Program-made: the position numbers and the translations under genes
The notes under the pieces: generated by a model
Database searches by the model: none
The model's input: the letters and a program-made list of their open reading frames with translations, nothing else
What the model was told of the DNA's origin: nothing
Part shown: in pieces, positions 33,459 through 41,422 of the stretch
Position numbering within the stretch: position 1 is the stretch's first letter
How the letters are laid out: every line of letters begins with the position of its first letter
From: a bacterium
GTDB lineage: Bacteria > Vulcanimicrobiota > Xenobia > Xenobiales > JADMJV01
Assembly: GCA_018266105.1 (NCBI GenBank)
Contig: JAFEBA010000022.1
Span: 1 to 64,000 of the forward strand
Reading direction: 5' to 3'
DNA: 64,000 bases

Positions 33459-33629
33459 TCACGCTGCCCACCACACCAGCAGGCCGGGAATGAACAGACC
33501 GATAAGCAAAAAGACGACCCATTCGATCTTGGAAATGTGGCCGAAGTCCTTGTTCGTATAGGAGGATACGGCGTCGATTCGTTTGACGAGCTCTACTTGC
33601 AGTGCCTGCTCGAAGAGCTCATCACTCAT
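33459..33629 (-). CDS. 56-residue single-span membrane protein in the permease operon
   Basis: A short frame encodes MSDELFEQALQVELVKRIDA at the start, then KDFGHISKIEWVVFLLIGLF and a short hydrophobic end (IPGLLVWWAA). The one membrane span is near residues 37-54, giving a soluble N-terminus. Its ATG overlaps the stop of the dehydrogenase gene (ATGAGTGA) and its stop lies two bases before the permease ATG, so it is fully embedded in the operon. I infer a small auxiliary subunit of the permease, as known for other transporter families, but no family was recognised. Confidence 0.75.
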   Translation of the reverse strand: MSDELFEQALQVELVKRIDAVSSYTNKDFGHISKIEWVVFLLIGLFIPGLLVWWAA

Positions 33630-34791
33630 AGATGCGGCGCACCACCATTTTGCGTTTGGCCATTTCCTGGAAATACGGTTCCACCGGGACGCACAGCTCG
33701 GGTGGCAGAACCCCGCGGCCGGTAATTTCGCCCCGGGCCAGCATCTGAATGCCCACCGAAGGTGGGCAGCCGGTGTCCACGTCCGAACCCATGCCCCATT
33801 CGGGAATTCCGGTCACGTAAAGGTCCATATTCACTCCGACCTTCTTGCCGTCTTTGACTCCGCGCACCAGCGAGCGCACCACTTCGACCTGGTTGGGCGG
33901 GCGCGTATCCGGGGCCGGTTTGGGTTGGCGGTTGAGTACGGCCAGCAGAAGATCCTGGGGCACCACTGTCTGGCCTTTGACACTGACCGGCTCCAGCGAA
34001 TTGACCCCGATTTCGCGCAGAAACCGCAATTTGGAAGTGAAGTCGCCGTGGAAAGCGATGGCGAAGGTGCATTCCTTGAGGCCCTTGGGCGCGTAGGAGG
34101 TGGACAGGGTGGCCACTTCCGAGTGGATCGTAAAGGCCGGGGACTGCACCCCCACGGGTGCGCCGAAGTCAACCGGAATTTCGCCGCTCATCGGCTCCAC
34201 GAAGGTCATCTGGCCGCCCGTGAAGACGGCAGCCGGCTTGGAAGCTTCTTCGAGAATGGTCTGGATCGAATAGGATGAGGCCAGACCTCCGTCGGATCCC
34301 GCGGCATTAAGGTCGATGCCGGCCACCTGGCAATGGATTTCGTGCACTTCGTCCATTTCGTCGGCGGCCATGCGGGCCAGCAGATTGGTGGTGCCGGGAG
34401 CGGCACCCATGCCAATCAGGGCCAGCAGGTCCTTGTCCAGGAAACGTTGATGCAGCTCTAGCTGCTTGTTGGTCATGTGGAAAAGGCCGCCTAAATCAGT
34501 ATAATGACAGCCGGCCTCCAGGGCCGCCTCCATGACCTCGAGGTTGAGCTGGTATTGAACCGAGTTGATGACGGCGAAGCAGCCCTTCAGGAGGTCCACG
34601 CTGGCGGCCCGGTCGCGCACGTCGGCGAAGGCGGCTGTTACACGGGGCGAACCGTAGGATCGGGCTACGGCCTGGGCCGCTTCCTGGTTGTAGTCGGCAA
34701 CCACGATTTCAAAGTCGCTGGTCTCGACCAGATCTTTGAGCGTGATGGCGCCCATGGCGCCGGCTCCCCCGAGCAGAACGACCTTTTTCAT
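33622..34791 (-). CDS. Saccharopine dehydrogenase-family oxidoreductase (possible lysine 6-dehydrogenase)
   Basis: The 389-residue NAD(P)-dependent enzyme has an N-terminal Rossmann motif (KKVVLLGGAGAMGAITLKDL) followed by the family's active region (AVINSVQYQLNLEVMEAALE, then HYTDLGGLFHM) and MGAAPGTTNLLAR. Relatives include saccharopine dehydrogenase and L-lysine 6-dehydrogenase. The start overlaps the aldehyde dehydrogenase stop (ATGA), and the stop overlaps the small membrane gene. With an aldehyde dehydrogenase next door, oxidation of an amine to an aldehyde/imine and then to an acid is a reasonable scheme; lysine to aminoadipate is one candidate. Confidence 0.86.
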   Translation of the reverse strand: MKKVVLLGGAGAMGAITLKDLVETSDFEIVVADYNQEAAQAVARSYGSPRVTAAFADVRDRAASVDLLKGCFAVINSVQYQLNLEVMEAALEAGCHYTDLGGLFHMTNKQLELHQRFLDKDLLALIGMGAAPGTTNLLARMAADEMDEVHEIHCQVAGIDLNAAGSDGGLASSYSIQTILEEASKPAAVFTGGQMTFVEPMSGEIPVDFGAPVGVQSPAFTIHSEVATLSTSYAPKGLKECTFAIAFHGDFTSKLRFLREIGVNSLEPVSVKGQTVVPQDLLLAVLNRQPKPAPDTRPPNQVEVVRSLVRGVKDGKKVGVNMDLYVTGIPEWGMGSDVDTGCPPSVGIQMLARGEITGRGVLPPELCVPVEPYFQEMAKRKMVVRRIYE

Positions 34792-36269
34792 TGGGGAATC
34801 TCCCCGGCCCGGGTGGCGTTAGGGAACCAGTAGGACTTGCGCGAGGGCATGTAATCCAGGTGCACATGCTTGGTTTCGCGGAAGGCGTCCAGGCCTTCCT
34901 CGCCCAGCTCGCGTCCCATACCACTCTTGCGCATGCCGCCAAACGGGGCGGCGTCGTTGTCGGTGAGCGGATCGTTAATCCAGAAGGTGCCAGCCTTAAT
35001 CTCGTTCATGGCCTTGAATGCGTAGCTCATATTCTTGGTGTAAATATTGGCGCCCAGGCCATACTCTGAAGTGGCGGCCAGCTGGATGGCTTCCTCGGCG
35101 TCTTCCACGGCCAGAATGGAGGCCACCGGTCCAAAGAGCTCTTCGGACACCGAGACCAGCCCGGTTTTGACTTCCGTCAGCACGGTGGGAGCCCAAAAAT
35201 AACCCGGACCCACATCCAGGCGCTTACCGCCGGCCAGCAGCCTGGCTCCGCCGGCAATGGTGCGCTCGACCTGGCTCTGAACCTTGTCCAGAGCCCGTTG
35301 GGAGATCAACGGACCGATGTCGGTTTTGGGATCCATGCCGTTGCCGACCACCAGCGAATTCGTGTAGTCCAGGAATTTCTCCAGAAATCTTTCGGCCACG
35401 TCCTTGACTACGTAGATGCGCTTGGCCGAGGTACAAACCTGGCCGGCATTGAGAAAGCGAGCCCAGGCCACACCCTGGGCGGCCACGTCCAGGTCGGCGT
35501 CCTCGAAGACGATAAAGGGGTCGATGCCGCCTAATTCCAGGTTGACGCGTTTGAGCTGGCGGGCGCAGCGTACGGCGATGTCGGTGCCCACAGCGGTGGA
35601 CCCGGTAAAGGCCACGCACGCCACTTTGGGATGTTCCACCAGGCGCTCACCCACCTCGGCCCCGGTTCCCAGCACCAGGTTGAGCACGCCGGGCGGCAGG
35701 CAGCCGAAGACCTTTTCACACAGGCGCAGGCTGGCCAGTGGGGTCAGTTCGGAAGGCTTGATCACGACGGTGTTTCCTGCTGCCAGAGCGGGAGCGATTT
35801 TCCAGCACATCAACAGCAGTGGATAGTTAAAGGGAACGATGCAGGAGACCACTCCCAGCGGTTCCTTAATGGTGAAGTTGATTTGATTCTCCGCCACCGG
35901 CGGCACCGAGTTTCCGTAGGAGTTGCGCCCGACCTCGGCATAGTAATCAAAGCAAGCGGCGCACCACTCGACTTCATCCATGTTTTCAATGCGCGGTTTG
36001 CCGCCTTCCAGAGTCAAGAGTCTGGACAGTTCGGCCACGTCGGCCCGCATCTGGCGAGCGATTTCGTGCATCAGCAGGGCCTTTTCCAGGCCCGGCAGGT
36101 TGCGCCAGTGGTGGAAGGCTTCAGCCGCGGCCTGAATGGCCGCGTCGGCGTCAGCCGAGGTTCCCTCCACCACCGTGTCTACTTTCTCAAGCGTTGCCGG
36201 GTTGACAATATCGCGCTGACCGCCCCCTTGGGACGCGGTCCATTGCCCATTGATCCAATGACTCTTCAC
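34788..36269 (-). CDS. NAD(P)-dependent aldehyde dehydrogenase
   Basis: The 493-residue aldehyde dehydrogenase superfamily enzyme oxidises an aldehyde to a carboxylate. Seen motifs are VPFNYP with Asn148, KPSE with Lys171, FTGSTAVG, the general base Glu245 in LELGG, and the catalytic Cys279 in NAGQVCTS. Residue 249 is Ile where most members have Lys/Ala. I use the GTG preceded by GGAGG at five bases; the upstream frame is a shadow. The Shine-Dalgarno sits in a hairpin (see the regulatory entry). First gene of the four-gene catabolic operon, although it is only 40 bases after the HEAT-repeat gene. Confidence 0.93.
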   Translation of the reverse strand: MKSHWINGQWTASQGGGQRDIVNPATLEKVDTVVEGTSADADAAIQAAAEAFHHWRNLPGLEKALLMHEIARQMRADVAELSRLLTLEGGKPRIENMDEVEWCAACFDYYAEVGRNSYGNSVPPVAENQINFTIKEPLGVVSCIVPFNYPLLLMCWKIAPALAAGNTVVIKPSELTPLASLRLCEKVFGCLPPGVLNLVLGTGAEVGERLVEHPKVACVAFTGSTAVGTDIAVRCARQLKRVNLELGGIDPFIVFEDADLDVAAQGVAWARFLNAGQVCTSAKRIYVVKDVAERFLEKFLDYTNSLVVGNGMDPKTDIGPLISQRALDKVQSQVERTIAGGARLLAGGKRLDVGPGYFWAPTVLTEVKTGLVSVSEELFGPVASILAVEDAEEAIQLAATSEYGLGANIYTKNMSYAFKAMNEIKAGTFWINDPLTDNDAAPFGGMRKSGMGRELGEEGLDAFRETKHVHLDYMPSRKSYWFPNATRAGEIPQ

Positions 36270-36271
36270 GT

Positions 36272-36287
36272 GCACCTCCGCAGGTGC
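36272..36287 (-). promoter_or_regulatory. Hairpin overlapping the aldehyde dehydrogenase ribosome-binding site
   Basis: The perfect 6-bp stem GCACCT / AGGTGC with loop GCGG contains most of the GGAGG Shine-Dalgarno (36275-36279) of the aldehyde dehydrogenase gene, ending three bases before its GTG. If formed in mRNA it would hide the ribosome-binding site. Whether it is regulated is unknown. Confidence 0.5.
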
Positions 36288-36309
36288 CCGGCTTTCGGCC
36301 CCCGCCTTT

Positions 36310-37569
36310 CTATTTCCCCCGGCTGGCCATGCGCCCCTCGAGGGTGCGCACGGCCGACTCCAGAGCGCAGCGGGCTTCTGGTTTGCTCTCGCAAGCCAAA
36401 GCCAGCTTGAGCTGGGCCAGGCTGGGTTCCAGACAATTGGTTTCACCCAGGCGGGCATTCTTGTCTCCCAGTCCGGCCACGGATTGTGCGGCTCGCATTC
36501 GGATCAAGGGGTCCTTGTCAGTCAGGCCCTGGCGGGCGATTTGCAAGGCCCGGGAATTGAAGCGAAAGGCGCGCAGGCTTCCCATTGCTGTGGCTCGGAG
36601 TTGCGGGGGCTGGCCTGTATCCTGGGCCAGTTGGCAGACCAAGGGGCAAATGCTCTTGTCCTCCAGGCCGTCCAGCACCAGAGCGCGTAGTCCCAGCAGG
36701 GCCACGGCTCGGACTTGATCGGGTTCTTGGGAATTTTTGACCATCGCGCTCAGCAGGGCCACCGAGCGCGGATCCTGAGTTGCCACCACCGCCACCAGCG
36801 AGGCTTCCCTGAGAGTGCCTGTGCTGGACTTGAGCAATTTCACCAGTTCAGGATAAGCCTGGTTGCCCCCCAGTTTGCCGTAGACGATCAGGGCGCTGCA
36901 GCGCACGCCTTCCTCACAGTTGACATCCAGGCCGTCCTGGCGAGCCTGCTGGCTGATGCGCTGACGGCCCTCCAGTACGGCCGCCAGATTCTCCTTTTCC
37001 AGCTTTTTCTCTCCATAGCAAGACAAATGGCGAAGGCGGATGGCGTCGTAAGCTCCGGCTCGAATCTCAGGGCTGTGAGTTCGATCCAACAGCCAGTCCA
37101 GGAAAGCCTTGTTTGCCAGCATAGACTGGTCGCGCAACAGCGTACTGGCCATGACCAACTGACTGGCCGGCGTGAGCCGGGCGTCGCGCAGCAAAGCCAG
37201 CAGTTCCTCGTCATCCAGCAAGGGCAGAAGGGCTTTGGCGGCATTATTACTGACGCTGGCGTCGGAATCGGCCAGCATGGGCGTCAGCACAGGAACCAGG
37301 GCGACGTCCTGGCGTTCCCCAAGCAGCCGGGCGCACTGGGCCCTGACTCTGGATCGAGGATGTTTGGTGCCCGCCACGATGGCGGAGGTGACGGTGTCGT
37401 CCTCGTTCTGGCGAAGCTCGGCAAAACAGTTGACGGCATCTGAACCGCTCAATCCTTCCACCAGGGCTTGAGGAGATTTGGGACCCGGCCCGGCCAGGAC
37501 TCCCCGGCCCAACCAGCCCAGCCCGCCGAGCAGAATCGCCAATAGAGCACCGATCAGCATTCGTTTCAT
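36310..37569 (-). CDS. Membrane-anchored HEAT-repeat protein, last gene of the secretion-like operon
   Basis: The 419-residue protein has one N-terminal membrane segment (MLIGALLAILLGGLGWLG). A long run of HEAT-like helical repeats follows (SRVRAQCARLLGERQDVALV; DASVSNNAAKALLPLLDDEE; LREASLVAVVATQDPRSVAL; DPLIRMRAAQSVAGLGDKNA). It should project from the membrane into the periplasm or cytosol as a protein-binding surface. The ATG overlaps the stop of the last GspF-like gene (ATGA). I infer a structural or pilotin-like role in the secretion apparatus. Confidence 0.82.
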   Translation of the reverse strand: MKRMLIGALLAILLGGLGWLGRGVLAGPGPKSPQALVEGLSGSDAVNCFAELRQNEDDTVTSAIVAGTKHPRSRVRAQCARLLGERQDVALVPVLTPMLADSDASVSNNAAKALLPLLDDEELLALLRDARLTPASQLVMASTLLRDQSMLANKAFLDWLLDRTHSPEIRAGAYDAIRLRHLSCYGEKKLEKENLAAVLEGRQRISQQARQDGLDVNCEEGVRCSALIVYGKLGGNQAYPELVKLLKSSTGTLREASLVAVVATQDPRSVALLSAMVKNSQEPDQVRAVALLGLRALVLDGLEDKSICPLVCQLAQDTGQPPQLRATAMGSLRAFRFNSRALQIARQGLTDKDPLIRMRAAQSVAGLGDKNARLGETNCLEPSLAQLKLALACESKPEARCALESAVRTLEGRMASRGK

Positions 37570-38396
37570 TGGGCGGCCTCCAAACACAAAGCCTGATAGT
37601 TCAGCCAGAATACAGCCATGGTGGCCAGGATCAAGAGGCCGACCAGGCCCAGGGCGGCCGGCTGGAGCCAGGCCAAGGTCCGAGAAATGTCTTCCTTCAG
37701 GTTTTCTTCCAGAGTGCGTGAGGTATCGGCCAGGGCTTTGGGTAGAGCCAGATGGTCGGCGGCCGCTTCGGCCGCCCAGCCGATCAGAGGGTCCCACTGA
37801 CATGACCGCAGGGCCTGGGCCAGGGAATCACCAGCCAGCAGTCGATTTTCCAGGGCTTCTGCTTGCTGGCGCACCATCCGGTCGGAGACGGCTTTGGCGG
37901 CCCAGTGACAGGCACGGGGCAGGTCCATCTCCAGGTCCAGCATCTGGGCCAGGTGACTGCACCACAACAATTGTTCAAAGCGGCTCCGACCCTTCTGTCC
38001 CAGCCAGGACCAGGCCAGATCCTGGTTGCGGGTGGACAGGTAGGCCCAAAGGGTCAGACCGAAAAGGAAAGCCAGGGCCAGTTTGATCAGGGCGGGAGAA
38101 TGCAGCACCTGCATGCCAGCCCCCAGACCCAGTAGCAACAGGGCCAGATAGACCAGCACCAGCCGGGGATAGCTGAGCAGGCGCCCGGCTTCACTGCGAA
38201 GGCGCTGCATTTCGTCGCAGTAGTTCGCCAGTCGCTGCAGCAGCAGATGGGGTTGGGTGCTACCCTGAGCCGCTTCCAGCCAGGCTTGATACTGGGTGGC
38301 CAGGGGAAGCGGCAGGGAAGAATCATCCCAGGGCTGGCCGGACTGGGCCAGCGCGGCCAGACTTCGAATCTGCTGGGCCAAAGAATGCTGACTCAA
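37566..38396 (-). CDS. GspF/PilC-like inner-membrane protein (third of three)
   Basis: The 276-residue protein has two T2SSF-like helical domains (about 1-60 and 150-240) around a membrane hairpin (LVLVYLALLLLGLGAGM; LALAFLFGLTLWAYL) with a final span (AALGLVGLLILATMAVFWLN). That is the layout of platform proteins of type II secretion and type IV pilus systems. It is shorter than classical GspF (about 400). The TTG start overlaps the stop of the preceding gene (TTGA); there is no better start. Confidence 0.78.
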   Translation of the reverse strand: MSQHSLAQQIRSLAALAQSGQPWDDSSLPLPLATQYQAWLEAAQGSTQPHLLLQRLANYCDEMQRLRSEAGRLLSYPRLVLVYLALLLLGLGAGMQVLHSPALIKLALAFLFGLTLWAYLSTRNQDLAWSWLGQKGRSRFEQLLWCSHLAQMLDLEMDLPRACHWAAKAVSDRMVRQQAEALENRLLAGDSLAQALRSCQWDPLIGWAAEAAADHLALPKALADTSRTLEENLKEDISRTLAWLQPAALGLVGLLILATMAVFWLNYQALCLEAAQ

Positions 38397-39319
38397 AGGT
38401 TCCCCACATTTCGCAGGGGAAGCAAGACGCACAGGCTGCACCAAAGAGCCATACCCCCCGCTACCAGATAGCCGCCAAAGGTCAGCAGACTGCCTGCCCA
38501 CTCCCGGTAAAATTCCAATTTCCGCTCGATCAGAGCGACCAGGGCCAGCACTTGGGAGGGGCGGAATTGTTGTTTCTCAGCCTGCAGCAGAGCCCAGCCC
38601 GCCAGCGGAGGCAGGCCGCTCCGGGCCCGGTCCAGGCTTGAACCCGAGCGCAGTTCTTCGGCAAGCTTCTCAAGGCCCTGTCTTAAGGGTTGGAGCACGC
38701 AGGCGCGACTGGCCAGCTCGATCGACTCCGGCAGGCCGGGCTGCAGGCGGTGAGCCAGTTCCAGCCAGCGAAAAAAGGCCACCGAATCTTGCATGGAAGC
38801 CAGGAATCCCAGCACCGGGACGTGCTGGCGCAGAGCTGGACGACGGAGCAGAGCCGCCAACAGCAACGGCAGGCAAAGTAAGCCCGGCAAACACCCCAAG
38901 AATAGATTGGAGGCCGTCAGCATTACTCGAATCAGACCGATGGATTCGCCCATTACGGAGGATTCAGCTCGGCTCACCAGGCTCACAAACAGCCCCAGGG
39001 CCAGAGCCGCCAGGTAAAGTAGCAAGGGATAGATGCTGACGTTGCGCCAGAATCGAAGCCGCCTCTGGCGATCGTCCAGCAGGTCAGCGCAGAGGCGAAG
39101 GTTGGCCGGAAAGTCGTCCCGTTCGGGAATCAATGCAGCCATAGGTTCCGGCAGTCCTCGGGCGATCTCGGACCAGCCGGCGCCGGCCTCGGCCTGGCTG
39201 GCGGCCTTCAGCCAGAGCTGGTTCTGGCTGCCGAGCCGCTGCAAGCACCAGGCCAGCGATTGCCCTTGGTCCAACAGTAAGGCCAGACTCCGGAGCTCAC
39301 GCGCTAGACCCGGCATCAT
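38393..39319 (-). CDS. GspF/PilC-like inner-membrane protein (second of three)
   Basis: The 308-residue protein has an N-terminal T2SSF-like helical domain (ELRSLALLLDQGQSLAWCLQ), then two spans (NVSIYPLLLYLAALALGLFV; FLGCLPGLLCLPLLLAALL). A second T2SSF-like domain (FFRWLELAHRLQPGLPESIE) and a C-terminal span follow. It is homologous in layout to the genes on either side, so the operon has three tandem platform-like proteins. The ATG overlaps the previous stop (ATGA). Confidence 0.8.
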   Translation of the reverse strand: MMPGLARELRSLALLLDQGQSLAWCLQRLGSQNQLWLKAASQAEAGAGWSEIARGLPEPMAALIPERDDFPANLRLCADLLDDRQRRLRFWRNVSIYPLLLYLAALALGLFVSLVSRAESSVMGESIGLIRVMLTASNLFLGCLPGLLCLPLLLAALLRRPALRQHVPVLGFLASMQDSVAFFRWLELAHRLQPGLPESIELASRACVLQPLRQGLEKLAEELRSGSSLDRARSGLPPLAGWALLQAEKQQFRPSQVLALVALIERKLEFYREWAGSLLTFGGYLVAGGMALWCSLCVLLPLRNVGNL

Positions 39320-40692
39320 AGACCCTCCTGCAGAATCGACAGGTAGAGAGACTCAAGCGGGATGTAGGCGCCCAAGGCGCAGGCGAAGACCAGCAAGCCG
39401 GTGAGGATTTGAAAAGCCTGGAGGTAGCGCCGCTCCAGGCGCAGGCGCTCCTCCGCCAGACGTCCCTCCAGATAGCCTTGAGCGGCTTCTAGACTGGCTT
39501 CGAGTTGGGAATGGGCTTCGCCGTAGGCTACCAGCGCGACCACTTCCGGGCTGAAGGCTGAACTGAGGATTTGGGCCAGCTGATCGCCGGCCAAGGCCCG
39601 TTGCGGGTCCAGGCTATTCTTAAAACGCGAGTGGGAGCAGGCCACTCTGGCCAGTTCCACCAGTTCCCCACTATCGCAGTTCAAGCGGATGCCGGCCAGC
39701 AGGGCGGTGATAGGCATCAGTTGCTCTTCCTGGCGGGCCAGTGGCCAGATCCAGGGAAGGCTTTGCAAGCGGTCGCGCAGCGCCAGCCAGCCTCCCTTGG
39801 CTCGAAGCCAGGGGGCACTCAGGCTAAAAATGCCCAGAGCCAGGAACACAGCCAGCAGGATGGTAAAGGGCAATGTGGAGTGGGAGCCGGGTCGCCCCAT
39901 GTCCCCCAAAGTGACCTGTTTTGTGAGCAAGGCCAGCAAGACAATAATCGGCAAGCTCAGTAAGGGGCGCAGCAGATGGGCTCGACGGGGTTGATTGGCT
40001 TCCAGCCGGGCCAGCACCTTGAGGCACTCTGGCAGGCGGCCACTGCGTTCTCCGGCCGCCAGCAGTCGGCTCCAGATGGGTGGAAAGTAGCTCTGGCTGG
40101 CGACGGCCGTGGAGAACTGGGCTCCGCAACGCAGATCGAAGGCCAACCAGTCCAGCACCACCGGTAGAGCGCCAATCCGGGTTGAAGAAATGCTCAGGGC
40201 GTCTGATCGCAGTTGCTCCAAAAGCTCCGATAGTGGGATTTCCGCCTCCAGGCCGGAGGCCAGTTGCTCCGCCAGCAGGCGTCGCTCCGATCCGGGGCCG
40301 GGGTGAACCAGGTTCCAGAGCACAAGTACCGGCAGCAGCGGTAAGGGGATCAACGCAAGCACCGCCGCCCATTCGGAGTCGAGCAGAGCCAGTAGCAAAC
40401 AGATCGCCCACCAGGAGGCGAACAGGCGATAAAATTTGCTCCACTGGGTGGGGGCCTGCAAGAGGGATTGAGAACCCTGGCGCGGTCGAGTCGGCAAGGA
40501 TGACCTTTTAATCAGGGGAACCAAGGTGCCGGTCACAACTCCGGGCAGTTGCACCAGGAAAGCCGCAGCCAGCGTAAAGAGCATGGCGGAAGACCAGCTG
40601 TCACCTTGCTCCCCCTGGAGCAGTGAAATCACTCCCAACAGTCCCGCCAGACACAACAAGGAAAAACTGGTCAGACGCAGCCAGCGGGTCAC
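39316..40692 (-). CDS. GspF/PilC-like inner-membrane protein (first of three)
   Basis: The 458-residue protein starts with two membrane spans (SFSLLCLAGLLGVISLL; AMLFTLAAAFLVQLPGVV) and two more further on (ICLLLALLDSEWAAVLALIP). A T2SSF domain follows (EQLASGLEAEIPLSELLEQL; IWSRLLAAGERSGRLPECLK with the family's GExSG-like core). A hairpin and a second T2SSF domain complete it (SPEVVALVAYGEAHSQLEAS). Of the three paralogues it most resembles a full-length GspF with an extra N-terminal membrane region. GTG start overlaps the previous stop (GTGA). Confidence 0.83.
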   Translation of the reverse strand: MTRWLRLTSFSLLCLAGLLGVISLLQGEQGDSWSSAMLFTLAAAFLVQLPGVVTGTLVPLIKRSSLPTRPRQGSQSLLQAPTQWSKFYRLFASWWAICLLLALLDSEWAAVLALIPLPLLPVLVLWNLVHPGPGSERRLLAEQLASGLEAEIPLSELLEQLRSDALSISSTRIGALPVVLDWLAFDLRCGAQFSTAVASQSYFPPIWSRLLAAGERSGRLPECLKVLARLEANQPRRAHLLRPLLSLPIIVLLALLTKQVTLGDMGRPGSHSTLPFTILLAVFLALGIFSLSAPWLRAKGGWLALRDRLQSLPWIWPLARQEEQLMPITALLAGIRLNCDSGELVELARVACSHSRFKNSLDPQRALAGDQLAQILSSAFSPEVVALVAYGEAHSQLEASLEAAQGYLEGRLAEERLRLERRYLQAFQILTGLLVFACALGAYIPLESLYLSILQEGL

Positions 40693-41024
40693 GGAAAGTG
40701 GCTCCGTTGTTCAAATTCTATTTTCCCGCTGCGGCCCCGGCAAACAATGCTGACCGAGAGGCCCGAACGACGCAGATGCAAGTCGAAACTCCCGTCCATT
40801 TCCGGCGAATGGAAAACTTCGTTGCCCTTCCAAAGTCCTTGAGATAGCTGGGCTCGAGCAAAGCGACAGCCGGAAGCGGCCAGGGTCCGGGCGCGCAGTC
40901 CATTCACCTGCAGTTGCACCTGGTCGCGAGCCTGGTCCAGGCGCAAGGCCGCCGCCAGCGCCAGCGCAAAAAAGAGGGCGGTCAGGCTGAGAGTCCAGAG
41001 CAAAGAAATCCCTCGGCTTTTCAT
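40689..41024 (-). CDS. Pseudopilin-like protein (GspK/PilX-like)
   Basis: The 111-residue protein starts MKSRGISLLWTLSLTALFFA, a prepilin-like hydrophobic helix with a short positively charged leader ending in Gly; residue +5 is not the usual Glu, as in GspK-type minor pseudopilins. The soluble domain is small (LAASGCRFARAQLSQGLWKG). It is likely to sit at the tip of a pseudopilus. Overlaps its neighbours by ATGA and GTGA. Confidence 0.72.
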   Translation of the reverse strand: MKSRGISLLWTLSLTALFFALALAAALRLDQARDQVQLQVNGLRARTLAASGCRFARAQLSQGLWKGNEVFHSPEMDGSFDLHLRRSGLSVSIVCRGRSGKIEFEQRSHFP

Positions 41025-41422
41025 CGCTCCTCCGCGGCCGGCTGATCGAACTCGAATCGGCCGTTCTCAAACTCAAAGAGCAGATGAAGCCGTCCGTCTC
41101 GGCGCACAGCCGCAAAATCTACCAGACCTTCGCTCAGCAGCGGCCTGCCCTGGCATAGCAAGCTGCCCTCTCGGTAGATCACCAGGACCTGGCCGTGCTG
41201 CGTGAGGCCCCGCTGGTCCGGCAAAATACGGGCCTCGGCCCGGCCAAGATTGAAGATGCGAAAGGCTGCCCGTCGGCACTCTTGCAGGCGGTCTGCATTT
41301 CGCATGGTCTGAGCGTGGTGACGAAGGGTGGTTCGAATCAGGCCTACGAATCCAGTCGAAATGACCGTGATCAAGCTCAACACGATGGCGAGCTCCAACA
41401 AGGTAAAGGCGCGTTTACTCAA
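41021..41422 (-). CDS. Pseudopilin (prepilin N-terminal methylation motif)
   Basis: The 133-residue protein starts MSKRAFTLLELAIVLSLITV, a canonical type IV prepilin-like signal with Glu at +5 after the peptidase cleavage site. A hydrophobic assembly helix is followed by a small globular domain (VDFAAVRRDGRLHLLFEFEN). It probably forms part of the pseudopilus shaft and needs a prepilin peptidase not present in this window. Confidence 0.85.
   Translation of the reverse strand: MSKRAFTLLELAIVLSLITVISTGFVGLIRTTLRHHAQTMRNADRLQECRRAAFRIFNLGRAEARILPDQRGLTQHGQVLVIYREGSLLCQGRPLLSEGLVDFAAVRRDGRLHLLFEFENGRFEFDQPAAEER

Noticed and set aside
33583-34278. 231-residue plus-strand frame
   Set aside because: Antisense to the saccharopine dehydrogenase-like gene, no motifs.
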